NCBI RefSeq assembly: GCF_024362345.1
Contig: NZ_CP101505.1
Span: 2,997,501 to 3,061,500, forward strand
DNA from: Polaribacter dokdonensis
GTDB lineage: Bacteria > Bacteroidota > Bacteroidia > Flavobacteriales > Flavobacteriaceae
DNA length: 64,000 nt
Direction: 5' to 3'
Shown here: one piece after another, positions 8,056-16,167 of the stretch
Position numbering within the stretch: the first letter of the stretch is position 1
Layout: every line of letters starts with the position of its first letter
Made by a program: the position numbers and the translations under genes
The notes under the pieces: generated by a model
The model's database searches: none
Seen by the model: the letters and a program-made list of their open reading frames with translations, nothing else
Told to the model about the DNA's origin: nothing

Positions 8056-8574
8056 TTAGCTTAAATCTAGAAATAATACATCATTTGGTCTTGTTTCTGT
8101 GGCTGAGATTGGAAAGTCATACAGCGCAATTTTTTTAAAACCTACTTTTTCGTAAAACTTTAAAGCTCTATAGTTTTTAATCCAAACATATAACCATATT
8201 CCTTTTTGATTATTATTTTTGATAAGGTCTAAATTATAATCAAATAATTTTTTACCTAAACCTAAACCATAAAATTCTTCAACCAAATACAAACGTTCCA
8301 TTTTTGTTACGTTTTGAATTTTAAGATGTTCATTTGGAGTATTTAAAATAACCTTTGAAAAACCAGCCAATTCATCTTTATAAAAGATTAAATGATACTC
8401 ATAATTCTCTTGAGTAACTTCTTTTGTTAGATTTTCTTCACTAAAGCTTTCCTTAAGATAATTGTCCATTATTTCTTTAGGAATTGCATGCTGATGAGGT
8501 GTAAAAAAAGCTTTTTTAGAGACTATTGCTAATTGTTTAACATCATTTACAGTAGCTTTTCTAATTGTAATCAT
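8056..8574 (-). CDS. GNAT-family N-acetyltransferase
   Basis: 172-residue GNAT acetyltransferase. It begins MITIRKATVNDVKQL, the usual first beta strand, and has the acetyl-CoA motif A (RLYLVEEFYGLGLGKKLFDY) and motif B (NYRALKFYEKVGFKKI). The acceptor is unknown. The frame stays open upstream into the metallopeptidase gene, but the ATG at 8572-8574 gives the normal GNAT N-terminus. It begins 4 bases after the stop of the upstream metallopeptidase gene, so they are probably co-transcribed. Confidence 0.88.
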   Translation of the reverse strand: MITIRKATVNDVKQLAIVSKKAFFTPHQHAIPKEIMDNYLKESFSEENLTKEVTQENYEYHLIFYKDELAGFSKVILNTPNEHLKIQNVTKMERLYLVEEFYGLGLGKKLFDYNLDLIKNNNQKGIWLYVWIKNYRALKFYEKVGFKKIALYDFPISATETRPNDVLFLDLS

Positions 8575-8578
8575 TGTT

Positions 8579-9472
8579 TTATAAAGTAGTTGCGTTAAAC
8601 GTGTCACCTTGTTTGATATCTCCAGTTTCAAATCCTTTTCTGAACCAACGCATTCTTTGTGCAGAGGTTCCATGAGTAAAAGAATCTGGTACAACTCTTC
8701 CTGAAGATTGTTTTTGTAATCTATCATCACCAATTGCAAAAGCTGCATTTAGAGCTTCCTGTAAATCACCTTGATCCAAAACTAAATCCATATTTTTTGC
8801 ATGATGAGCCCAAACACCAGCCAAGAAATCTGCCTGTAATTCTAGCTTTACAGAAAATTGGTTGTATTCTTTTTGACTTACTCTGCCTCTTAATTGCTGC
8901 ATTTTCTCTGTAGTACCCATTAAATTTTGAATATGATGCCCAACCTCATGAGCAATTACATAAGCTTGTGCAAAATCTCCTGGTGCATTTAAACGTGTTT
9001 CCATCTCTTGAAAGAAACTTAAATCTATATATAATTGATTATCTCCTGGACAATAAAAAGGGCCTGTTGCACTAGATGCAGATCCACATGCAGAAGATAC
9101 AGAGTTTGTGAATAAAACCAAGGTTGGCTCTTGGTAGTTGCTTAAAATTGAATTCCAAACGTCTTCTGTGCTTCTTAAAACCCTATTGCTAAATTCGGCT
9201 AATTCATTCTCTTCTGCAGTACCTTTATATGTGGTGTTTGTAACTTGATTTGTTGTAGATCCACCAGATAAAAATTGTAGTGGATTTATACCTGTGAAAT
9301 ACATTAGTAAACCTACAACAGCAACTATAATTAATCCTTTTTTTGTGCTAACTAACTTTAAAATTAAAGGAATAAGCATTCCACCTAAACCACCTCCACT
9401 AAAACCTCTGCCAGAACTTGCACTTCTTCTGTCATTAACATTAGAACTTCTTTTATTACTTCTCCATTTCAT
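8579..9472 (-). CDS. Neutral zinc metallopeptidase (YpfJ/PF04228 family)
   Basis: 297-residue membrane-anchored metallopeptidase. N-terminus: basic Ser/Arg-rich stretch, glycine-rich GFSGGGLGGML, then one transmembrane helix (about 46-62). The catalytic part has HEVGHH inside YVIAHEVGHHIQNLMG, a downstream ELQADFLAGVWAHHA, and the family's closing motif FTHGTSAQRMRWF. Length and layout match the family (about 280-300 residues). Substrates are unknown. First gene of a two-gene run with the acetyltransferase. Confidence 0.92.
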   Translation of the reverse strand: MKWRSNKRSSNVNDRRSASSGRGFSGGGLGGMLIPLILKLVSTKKGLIIVAVVGLLMYFTGINPLQFLSGGSTTNQVTNTTYKGTAEENELAEFSNRVLRSTEDVWNSILSNYQEPTLVLFTNSVSSACGSASSATGPFYCPGDNQLYIDLSFFQEMETRLNAPGDFAQAYVIAHEVGHHIQNLMGTTEKMQQLRGRVSQKEYNQFSVKLELQADFLAGVWAHHAKNMDLVLDQGDLQEALNAAFAIGDDRLQKQSSGRVVPDSFTHGTSAQRMRWFRKGFETGDIKQGDTFNATTL

Positions 9473-9575
9473 GAATTTTGGTTTTTAGTTGAGGTATAAA
9501 AATACAAATTATATGAAAGAACGGATTAAAAAATGGAAGCTAACATTAGCTCATTAAAACTGAATTTTAACTCAA

Positions 9576-10028
9576 TTAATCAATCTTTGTAAAGATTTCT
9601 ATATTTTTAAATACAGTATCATTTCTATAATATGTATTTACTTGTTTGTAAGAATTTACTTTAAAGTCAATAGGAATAACATAAGTATTTACATCACTTT
9701 TCATAGATTTAGATGTCGAAGTCAATGTTTCTGTTATGGTGTCATTTTTAAAGCTATAAGTTCCATAACCACTCCAATCTACTCCATTTTCGTCAGTATC
9801 TGCATTCCAAAGTACATGACCATTTAAGTACATTTTGTGTTGTACCTTATTGTAGTTTTTAACAATGGTATCTGAATTTGCTAAAGTATAAAAGGCATCT
9901 AATTTCCAAACACCTTGTAAAGGATCTTGATTCTTATTTTTACTATTAACTTGTGTATTGCATGAAGCTAAAAGCACAATAGCTAAAGAGAAAAAAAGTA
10001 ATTTATTAATTTTAAAATGAGTAGACAT
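9576..10028 (-). CDS. Small lipoprotein, lipocalin-like
   Basis: 150-residue lipoprotein: signal peptide with lipobox LLASC (Cys23), then a beta-rich domain beginning GVWKLDAFYTL and ending near IEIFTKID. The GxW opening and repeated short strands resemble lipocalin-like domains common in Bacteroidota lipoproteins; the assignment is tentative and no ligand can be proposed. Single gene. Confidence 0.65.
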   Translation of the reverse strand: MSTHFKINKLLFFSLAIVLLASCNTQVNSKNKNQDPLQGVWKLDAFYTLANSDTIVKNYNKVQHKMYLNGHVLWNADTDENGVDWSGYGTYSFKNDTITETLTSTSKSMKSDVNTYVIPIDFKVNSYKQVNTYYRNDTVFKNIEIFTKID

Positions 10029-10098
10029 TGGTAATTGTTTTATGGTTGATATATTACTAACCTTTTAAATTAGAATTAATTGTTTGAACCCATTTTTA

Positions 10099-11334
10099 TT
10101 AATACCATCTTTTCTTCTTCTTTTTAGAAGCCGCAGATTTTCTGCTTTTTTTGTGTTTACTAACTGTATTAGGTTGTTTTTTGGTATGCTTTGGTTTGTT
10201 TATTGGGTAAGGATGATCGTCTATAACCTTTATCGATTTTTCGATTAAATTTTCGATAGAAGCTATATAGCTATTTTCATCTGGTGAACAAAAAGAAAAT
10301 GCAATACCAGATTTACCAGCTCTACCTGTTCTACCAATTCTATGTACATAGGTTTCTGGTACATTTGGAATATTAAAATTTATAATTGCATCTACATTTG
10401 TAATGTCTATACCTCTTGCAGCAACATCTGTAGCTATTAAAATTGATGCTTTTTTGGTTTTAAAATCTTCTATGGCTTTGTTTCGAACACCTTGAGTTTT
10501 ATCACCATGAATACTTGCAACATTATAACCATTTTTAATAAGCGTTTGTTCTAATTTATCTACACCAAACTTGGTACGTCTAAAAATGATAATCTTACCA
10601 TTAATGGTGTTTCGTAATAAGTGCAAACACAAATCTGTTTTGTTCTTTTTTGGCAGATAGTATAATAACTGTCCAATATTTTTAGCTGTAGTTTCTTCAG
10701 GGTTAATTTCAACCTTGGTTGCATTTTTTACAATGCTTTTAGACAATTCATCAATTTTTTCTGGTATGGTTGCAGAAAATAAAAGTGTTTGTTTTTTTCT
10801 AGGACAAAGTTTTTCAATCTTTTTTACATCATTAATAAAACCCATATCTAGCATTAAATCAGCTTCGTCTAAAACTAAAATTTCTAGCTCACTTAAATCG
10901 ATGTTTCCTTGTATTTGCAAATCGATTAACCTTCCAGGAGTTGCTACTAAAATATCTACACCTTTGGCTAAAACTTCTTTTTGAGGCTCTAAAGAAACAC
11001 CCCCAAAGACGGCTGTAGTTCTCAAATTGGTGTATTTACTATAAGATTTAAAGTTCTCTAAAATTTGAATTGCTAATTCACGAGTTGGAGTTACAATTAA
11101 AGCTTTTATTTTTTTTGCTCTTTTATCTGCATCTTGTTTGTCAAACAAAATTTCAATAATAGGTAATGCAAAAGCAGCAGTTTTTCCTGTGCCTGTTTGT
11201 GCAGAAACAATTACATTTTTCTGATCTAAAACTAAGGGTATTGCTTTTTCTTGAACTAATGTAGGTCTATGAAAACGTTGCTCTGCAACTGCTTTTAAGA
11301 TGGATTTATTTAATGGTAAATCAGAAAACTGCAT
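10099..11334 (-). CDS. DEAD-box ATP-dependent RNA helicase (RhlE-like)
   Basis: 411-residue DEAD-box helicase that unwinds RNA during ribosome assembly or decay in the cytoplasm. Motifs in order: Q motif (RPTLVQEKAIP, 23-33), motif I AQTGTGKT (45-52), PTRELA, GG, TPGRL, motif II DEAD, motif III SAT, ARGID and motif VI HRIGRTGRAG. A Lys/Arg-rich C-terminal tail after about residue 370 is typical of RhlE-type helicases and helps RNA binding. A TAACTTTG -7 element lies just upstream (11349-11356). Confidence 0.93.
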   Translation of the reverse strand: MQFSDLPLNKSILKAVAEQRFHRPTLVQEKAIPLVLDQKNVIVSAQTGTGKTAAFALPIIEILFDKQDADKRAKKIKALIVTPTRELAIQILENFKSYSKYTNLRTTAVFGGVSLEPQKEVLAKGVDILVATPGRLIDLQIQGNIDLSELEILVLDEADLMLDMGFINDVKKIEKLCPRKKQTLLFSATIPEKIDELSKSIVKNATKVEINPEETTAKNIGQLLYYLPKKNKTDLCLHLLRNTINGKIIIFRRTKFGVDKLEQTLIKNGYNVASIHGDKTQGVRNKAIEDFKTKKASILIATDVAARGIDITNVDAIINFNIPNVPETYVHRIGRTGRAGKSGIAFSFCSPDENSYIASIENLIEKSIKVIDDHPYPINKPKHTKKQPNTVSKHKKSRKSAASKKKKKRWY

Positions 11335-11348
11335 GTATTATTTTTGGG

Positions 11349-11356
11349 CAAAGTTA
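11349..11356 (-). promoter_or_regulatory. -7 element for the DEAD-box helicase gene
   Basis: TAACTTTG on the minus strand, matching TAnnTTTG, 14 bases before the helicase ATG. No TTG at the usual distance, so support is partial. Confidence 0.45.
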
Positions 11357-11371
11357 GTTTAATTAGATTGG

Positions 11372-11710
11372 TTAATCTGTGGCAATTCCAAAATAAACCC
11401 ATGTTACCTCTTTTTTAAACGGATTATTCATAGAATGGTATTCTCCTTGTTCAATAGTGATACAATCACCTTTATTAGCTATAAATTTTTCATTGTTTAT
11501 AATAAACTCTGCTTTACCATTTTGAATATAGAAAACTTCATACATAGTATCATGTTTATGAGTTTCTACTGTTTGTCCAGGCTTAAAAGTGGCAGAGCCA
11601 AACATCATTAATTGTGGTATTTCATCTTTGTTGATAAAGACCTTTTTCTTGATGTCTTTGTTATGACTTGTGCCAACTTCAGGGAGCTGATTTGTATGGA
11701 CTAGTTTCAT
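11372..11710 (-). CDS. Cupin-domain protein
   Basis: 112-residue single-domain cupin. Seen: FKPGQTVETHKHDTMYEVFYIQNGKAE, fitting cupin motif 1 (G(X)5HXH(X)3-4E(X)6G, with metal-binding His/His/Glu), and GDCITIEQGEYHSMNN for motif 2 with its His. It is likely a small metal-binding protein or sugar-sensing enzyme; the substrate cannot be told. The next minus-strand gene (helicase) starts 38 bases downstream with its own -7 box. Confidence 0.85.
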   Translation of the reverse strand: MKLVHTNQLPEVGTSHNKDIKKKVFINKDEIPQLMMFGSATFKPGQTVETHKHDTMYEVFYIQNGKAEFIINNEKFIANKGDCITIEQGEYHSMNNPFKKEVTWVYFGIATD

Positions 11711-11771
11711 AAGGTTATATTAATCTTTGTATAAATTAATTTTAGAGAATATATACATATACTAAATTAAT

Positions 11772-12467
11772 TTATAATTCTAAAAGTTCATCTTTAAATA
11801 TCCTATACATAAATATACGATCAAATTTAGTTAAATAAGGTTTAAGATCTATCTTAGAAAAAGATGCAGCAATCATATCACCTTCTCTTATAACTAACCA
11901 ATATTCGTCACAAGAAGCATATTTTATTAATTTACTTTCTTTTTTATTTAATATGTAATTTAAATTCATGTTTGTAAAAACTGATAATTTACCATAGTCA
12001 GTTTCTCCATAACTATTTGTTTTAAGATCATTAGTGAAAAATAAATCAATACTTTTTACTCCATTTGCATAGATAATGTCTTCATCTATTGTGATTAAAG
12101 TATTATTATGAATAATATCTATTTTGTTTTCTATTGTTTTTTTCAAATCATTTATAAATGATTCTAGTTGATTGTTTTTAAGATTTATTTTTTTATCTAT
12201 ATCAATCGTAAGATGAAATGGAATATCAAGTTTAATAATTTCTATTAATTTTTTTCCAATTTTATTTTTAAAACTTCGAGATTCTTTTAGCTTTGAACCT
12301 TTAATTGTATCGTCTTGGAAACATTCTGTAATCTCTATTCCAATAATATTATTATTTAAATTACAAATTAAATCAGGTTGTTCTGTATAAGTAATATTTT
12401 TCAACCTTGAAAATGGTGCTTTAAATTTAATTTTATTAATTAAGTGCTTTTCTTCTTCTTTATTCAT
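11772..12467 (-). CDS. Orphan protein with a PD-(D/E)XK-like nuclease core
   Basis: 231 residues, Lys/Asn/Ile-rich, no signal peptide. The N-terminal third contains QPDLICNLNNNIIGIEITE (29-47): a PD on one strand and E-I-T-E on the next, the spacing of the PD-(D/E)XK nuclease fold, but with Thr where the catalytic Lys is usual. A Trp/Arg-containing strand near the end (CDEYWLVIREGDMI) also recalls this fold. I do not recognise a named family. Base composition is more AT-rich than its neighbours. No methyltransferase or toxin partner is adjacent. It could be an inactive relative or a solitary nuclease; treat as a hypothesis. Confidence 0.6.
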   Translation of the reverse strand: MNKEEEKHLINKIKFKAPFSRLKNITYTEQPDLICNLNNNIIGIEITECFQDDTIKGSKLKESRSFKNKIGKKLIEIIKLDIPFHLTIDIDKKINLKNNQLESFINDLKKTIENKIDIIHNNTLITIDEDIIYANGVKSIDLFFTNDLKTNSYGETDYGKLSVFTNMNLNYILNKKESKLIKYASCDEYWLVIREGDMIAASFSKIDLKPYLTKFDRIFMYRIFKDELLEL

Positions 12468-12486
12468 AAAACTAAGAAACGAAAAA

Positions 12487-12514
12487 AAACCTCTCTGTTT
12501 TCACAGAGAGGTTT
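12487..12514 (-). terminator. Intrinsic terminator, homologous to the htpG terminator
   Basis: Stem AAACCTCTCTGT / ACAGAGAGGTTT (12487-12498, 12503-12514), loop TTTC, followed on the minus strand by a run of T. The stem matches the terminator of htpG at 14032-14059 except for one compensated base pair, and it lies at the same position relative to the htpG-like remnant at 12537. Confidence 0.9.
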
Positions 12515-12536
12515 ATAATTTATACTAAGTTATTAA

Positions 12537-12608
12537 CTACTTAATTAACTCATAATAGCGTTTGATAAATTTCATTAATTCATGAGCTTCTAATAGATTT
12601 CGAGATTA
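12537..12608 (-). pseudogene. Remnant of an htpG 3' end
   Basis: Read on the minus strand, this ends in S-R-N-L-L-E-A-H-E-L-M-K-F-I-K-R-Y-Y-E-L-I-K and TAG. The intact HtpG ends S-Q-N-L-L-H-G-E-E-L-T-N-F-I-K-R-S-Y-E-L-I-K and TAG: 15 of 22 residues identical. A TAA stop replaces the preceding Leu codon and upstream homology fades. The terminator that follows is also a copy of the htpG terminator. So a second copy of the htpG end once stood here and decayed, or this is one end of an old duplication. Confidence 0.85.
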
Positions 12609-12665
12609 AAATATTTTAAAAAAAAATAGTTGTTTCAACTCAGTATTTTGTGTGGTAAAGTTTTC

Positions 12666-13256
12666 TTAATTCGGATTATATTGAATATTAAAATTCTTTA
12701 AATAATCCTCTATTGTTCCCATTCCCATTTTCTTTCTTCTTTCGTTTACAGTTTCAGGATTTTCTAGTTTATATAATTTGCCATTTTTTATCTGTGAACC
12801 AAATATTTGTGGTTTTCCATTACCCATTAAAATTCTATCTTTCATTAGTGCATATTGCTGTTTAGATAAATCTCCATTTTTTACTGCTTTCTCTATTTGT
12901 GGAAAGTACTTTTCTCTATGCTTTTTAGTAGTGTGTTGTAGTCCCAACCATATTGCATCCATATGTTTTTGAGATACTTCATTTAATGTTGGCATGCCAC
13001 ACTTTTCTATAATGCTAATTACTAATTCTTGATTTCTGTGATCTTCTTTAGCATATTTTATAAGTTGATTAGACCTTCTAATCCTCTGATCACTTTCATA
13101 AACTTCACTCAAAATTTGATGTTTTTTACCACAATCAACTTCAATAATATCTACTGAGCCTACATAGGCAAATTTGTCTCTTTTTACATAAAGAAATAGT
13201 GTAATTGTTAATATTAAAATAGTTATTATGCTTAGGAATATTTTTTTTTTAGTCAT
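12666..13256 (-). CDS. DUF6624-like protein with N-terminal membrane anchor
   Basis: 196 residues: a short basic start, one hydrophobic helix (about 6-24; signal anchor or signal peptide), then a domain with the DUF6624 pattern: IWLGLQHTTKKHREKYFPQIEKAV, QYALMKDRI, GKPQIFGSQ and a closing NERRKKMGMGTIEDYL. The conserved W..QH, DR and G.PQ..G.Q residues suggest an enzyme or binding protein, but no function is established. It sits in the AT-rich patch between htpG and its remnant. A frame on the opposite strand is a shadow. Confidence 0.7.
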   Translation of the reverse strand: MTKKKIFLSIITILILTITLFLYVKRDKFAYVGSVDIIEVDCGKKHQILSEVYESDQRIRRSNQLIKYAKEDHRNQELVISIIEKCGMPTLNEVSQKHMDAIWLGLQHTTKKHREKYFPQIEKAVKNGDLSKQQYALMKDRILMGNGKPQIFGSQIKNGKLYKLENPETVNERRKKMGMGTIEDYLKNFNIQYNPN

Positions 13257-13386
13257 TTTTTTGGATTTTATTTTTTGATTTATCTTTCACAAATACGTAT
13301 TATTGAATATGTGTCGTTTTAATAACTTCTATTAAAATTTAGTTGATTTCTTTAGAAAGTTATTTTTTAGTTTTTCTAAACTATTA
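13257..13386. other. AT-rich intergenic region with small inverted repeats
   Basis: Contains AATAACTT / AAGTTATT (about 13320 and 13355) and a weak hairpin TTTAG-TTTTT-CTAAA (13366-13380) just past the stop of the 58-residue gene. No gene seen. Confidence 0.4.
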
Positions 13387-13563
13387 TTATTCTTTTTTAT
13401 CTTGTTGTTCAGTTTTATATTGGCAATAAAAAATAGAATTATCTTCATCTTTTAAAGAGTTAGACATACCTAACATTAAAGCAGAAATAATTACTATTAA
13501 TTTTGTTTTTAACCAATTTAAAAACCATTTAGGCTTTACTAATTGTTTTTTATTTTTATACAT
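13387..13563 (-). CDS. Small membrane or secreted protein, 58 residues
   Basis: A reading frame from the ATG at 13561-13563 to the TAA at 13387-13389. The protein starts basic (MYKNKKQLVKPKWFLNW), has one hydrophobic stretch (about 20-31, KLIVIISALMLG) and an acidic, Lys/Gln-rich tail with one Cys. This layout, positive inside followed by a helix, is what a genuine small membrane protein looks like; chance is not excluded. It is on the same strand as, and 70 bases downstream of, the 120-residue gene at 13633 and may be co-transcribed. Function unknown. Confidence 0.5.
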   Translation of the reverse strand: MYKNKKQLVKPKWFLNWLKTKLIVIISALMLGMSNSLKDEDNSIFYCQYKTEQQDKKE

Positions 13564-13604
13564 GTTATTAATGATAAATGATGAGAAATTTGTTTTATCA
13601 TTTT

Positions 13605-13640
13605 ATGCTTTTCAGCATTTGCTTAAATAGTTTTAAGCAA
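13605..13640 (-). other. Two adjacent hairpins around a stop codon
   Basis: ATGCT-TTTC-AGCAT (13605-13618) is followed at once by a perfect 9-bp stem TTGCTTAAA / TTTAAGCAA (13619-13627, 13632-13640, loop TAGT). The second stem contains the stop codon of the upstream gene (13633-13635). No T run follows, so it may be an mRNA processing or stability element between the two small genes rather than a terminator. Confidence 0.45.
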
Positions 13641-13995
13641 TGTATAAAGAAGAAACTGAATTACTAGATGTAATTCTTGTAGTTAAAAAAGTGTGTTTGA
13701 TATTTTGTAAAGCAATTTTTTGATACAACTGCTTTTGTAATTTAAGAATAAGGAATATTTGTTCTTGAAATCCTTTTTTTAAATTATTTTTTTGAAATAA
13801 ATAAGCTAGAAAATAATTGAAATAAAGTATGCTATTAAAAACAATATATTTTGTTCTTTTATTGCTTACATTCTTAATCTTAATTACTCTTGAAGATTGA
13901 TAATATTCTGAAGTATTTCTTTGAGAATAAACAGTAGCATCAGCAATAGAAACTAGGAAAACTAGTAAAAAAACAAAAAGATGTTTTAGTTGCAT
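13633..13995 (-). CDS. Small secreted protein of unknown function
   Basis: 120 residues with a signal peptide (MQLKHLFVFLLVFLVSIADA) and a basic mature part that includes a second hydrophobic stretch (about 50-67, KYIVFNSILYFNYFLAYLF). No family recognised, no cysteine in the mature part, few acidic residues. It lies between htpG (upstream) and the 58-residue small protein (downstream), in the AT-rich patch. The htpG terminator at 14032-14059 separates it from htpG, so it needs its own promoter; I see no clear TAnnTTTG. Confidence 0.55.
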   Translation of the reverse strand: MQLKHLFVFLLVFLVSIADATVYSQRNTSEYYQSSRVIKIKNVSNKRTKYIVFNSILYFNYFLAYLFQKNNLKKGFQEQIFLILKLQKQLYQKIALQNIKHTFLTTRITSSNSVSSLYIA

Positions 13996-14031
13996 TGTTA
14001 TACTGTTTGTTATGTGTTTTTATTTAAAATA

Positions 14032-14059
14032 AAACCTCTTTGTGAAGACAAAGAGGTTT
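14032..14059 (-). terminator. Intrinsic terminator of htpG
   Basis: Stem AAACCTCTTTGT / ACAAAGAGGTTT (14032-14043, 14048-14059), loop GAAG; TTTTATTTT follows on the minus strand. It lies 24 bases after the htpG stop. Confidence 0.9.
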
Positions 14060-14082
14060 ATGGAATATTTGTGACAATGCCA

Positions 14083-15990
14083 CTATTTAATTAATTCGTA
14101 AGAACGTTTGATAAAGTTGGTTAACTCTTCACCATGTAAAAGGTTTTGAGATAATTTGGCTAAATCAAAAGCTTGCGAGATTAAGTTTTGTTGCTTGTCT
14201 TCATCAGCAGCTAAAATTTCTGAAACTAATGGATTGTTTGTATTTACAACTAAGTTATACATGTCTGGGAAATTACCCATTCCCATCATTCCTCCACCTC
14301 CAGAAGCTTGCATTTCTTTCATTCTGCGCATAAATTCTGGTACTGTAATTATAAATGGAGAAGAACTAGAATCCATTGCTTCCATTTGAACTGTGTACGT
14401 TTCTTTAGGTACAGCAGCTTCAATAATTGGCTTTAATTTATCTTTTTCTTCATCTGATAATTTAGAAATAACATTTTCATCTTTCTTAATTAAATTATCT
14501 ATGAAATCTGAATCTACTCTTGTAAACTTCACTTTAGCATCTCCACCTTCTAATTTTTGCATTAAATGCGAAATAATTGGTGAATCTAAAAGTAAAACTT
14601 CATAACCTTTAGCAGTAGCTTCTTGAATGTAACTGTGTTGTGCATCTTTATTAGAAGCATATAAAATTACATGGTTACCATCTTTATCAGTCTGTGAATC
14701 TTTTGTTTTTTCAATTAACTCATCGAACGTAAAGTAAGAATCTTCAACTGTTGGATATAAAGCAAATTTCTTAGCTTTATCGAAGAATTTATCTTCAGAC
14801 AACATTCCATACTCGATAATTACCTTAATGTCATTCCATTTTTGCTCAAAATCTGCTCTGTCTTTTTTGAATAGAGAAGCTAATTTATCTGCAACTTTCT
14901 TAGTAATGTAACCAGAAATCTTTTTTACAGCACCATCTGCTTGTAAATAAGAACGAGATACGTTTAAAGGAATGTCTGGAGAATCAATAACACCTTTTAA
15001 CATCTGTAAAAAGTCTGGTACAATACCTTCTACATTATCAGTTACAAATACTTGGTTTTGATATAACTGAATTTTATCCTTCTGCATATCTAAGTTCTGA
15101 GACAATTTAGGGAAGAATAAAATACCTGTTAAATTAAAAGGATAATCTACATTTAAATGAATATGAAATAATGACTCTTCAAATTGCATTGGATACAATT
15201 CTCTGTAGAAATTATCATAATCTTCTTTTTCTAAATCAGCAGGTGCTTTAGTCCATGCAGGATTTGTATTATTAATAATATCATCTACTTCAATCTGTCT
15301 GTGAGGCTCAGTCGTTTCTTTACCTTCAGCATCTTTTGTGGTTTGTGGTTCGTGAGTTGGATCGTTTACTTTTTTAGTTCCAAATTTAATTGGCACTTGG
15401 TTAAAACGATTGTACTTTGTTAATAAACCTCTAATTTTACCTTCTTCTAAAAATTCTGTAGAATCTTCTGCAATGTGTAAAACAATCTCTGTTCCTCTGT
15501 CAGACTTGTCATGCTCAACTAAGGTATATTCAGGAGAACCATCACATGTCCAATGTGCAGCTGGCTCATCTTTAAAAGATTTTGTAAAGATTTCAACCTT
15601 ATCTGCTACCATAAATGCAGAGTAAAAACCTAAACCAAAGTGTCCAATTACACCAGTTTCGTTTTTATCATCTTTATATTTATCTAAAAATTCTTCAGCT
15701 CCAGAAAATGCAATTTGATTAATGTATTTTTCAACCTCATCTGCAGTCATTCCTAAACCTTGATCTTTTATAGTTATGGTTTTGGCATCTTTATCAATGC
15801 TGATTTCAATTTTAGCATCACCCAATTCAGTTTGTGCTTCACCTATAGAAATAAGATGTTTTAATTTTGTGGTAGCATCAGTTCCGTTAGAAATCAATTC
15901 TCTTAAAAAGATTTCATGATCAGAATACAAGAACTTCTTAATCAGTGGAAAAATATTTTCTACTGATACATTAATGTTTCCTTTACTCAT
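14083..15990 (-). CDS. htpG: Chaperone protein HtpG (Hsp90)
   Basis: 635-residue bacterial Hsp90, an ATP-dependent cytoplasmic chaperone. The N-terminal GHKL ATPase domain (1-about 220) shows LRELISNGTDA (the ATP-site Glu/Asn helix), DQGLGM and GHFGLGFYSAFM lid motifs; the middle domain (about 230-510) carries the client/ATPase Arg loop NVSRSYLQ; the C-terminal dimerisation domain ends FIKRSYELIK. A methionine- and glycine-rich loop (EMQASGGGGMMGMGN) lies near 565. Length is normal for Bacteroidota HtpG. Single gene with its own terminator. The last about 22 codons have a decayed homologue at 12537-12608. Confidence 0.97.
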   Translation of the reverse strand: MSKGNINVSVENIFPLIKKFLYSDHEIFLRELISNGTDATTKLKHLISIGEAQTELGDAKIEISIDKDAKTITIKDQGLGMTADEVEKYINQIAFSGAEEFLDKYKDDKNETGVIGHFGLGFYSAFMVADKVEIFTKSFKDEPAAHWTCDGSPEYTLVEHDKSDRGTEIVLHIAEDSTEFLEEGKIRGLLTKYNRFNQVPIKFGTKKVNDPTHEPQTTKDAEGKETTEPHRQIEVDDIINNTNPAWTKAPADLEKEDYDNFYRELYPMQFEESLFHIHLNVDYPFNLTGILFFPKLSQNLDMQKDKIQLYQNQVFVTDNVEGIVPDFLQMLKGVIDSPDIPLNVSRSYLQADGAVKKISGYITKKVADKLASLFKKDRADFEQKWNDIKVIIEYGMLSEDKFFDKAKKFALYPTVEDSYFTFDELIEKTKDSQTDKDGNHVILYASNKDAQHSYIQEATAKGYEVLLLDSPIISHLMQKLEGGDAKVKFTRVDSDFIDNLIKKDENVISKLSDEEKDKLKPIIEAAVPKETYTVQMEAMDSSSSPFIITVPEFMRRMKEMQASGGGGMMGMGNFPDMYNLVVNTNNPLVSEILAADEDKQQNLISQAFDLAKLSQNLLHGEELTNFIKRSYELIK

Positions 15991-16098
15991 AATTTTATAG
16001 TTATTTAATATTATTTTCTGATGTACTATTAGTCAAAAAAAATACCAAAATTGTTATTGTGACAAGATGACAGAGTAATCTAAATTTTAAGAAATAGT

Positions 16099-16125
16099 TT
16101 GTAAATTGAAAATTCACTATTTTTG
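16099..16125 (+). promoter_or_regulatory. Promoter of fabH
   Basis: TTG at 16099-16101, 16-bp spacer, TATTTTTG at 16118-16125 (exact TAnnTTTG), about 43 bases before the fabH ATG. Confidence 0.6.
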
Positions 16126-16167
16126 TTTACTAATACTAATAAAAAATTAAAATTAGCGCTTTAAAAT

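Noticed and set aside
12778..12972. Plus-strand frame opposite the DUF6624-like gene
   Set aside because: Fully antisense to a gene with clear family motifs; Phe/Cys-rich composition typical of reverse-strand shadows.
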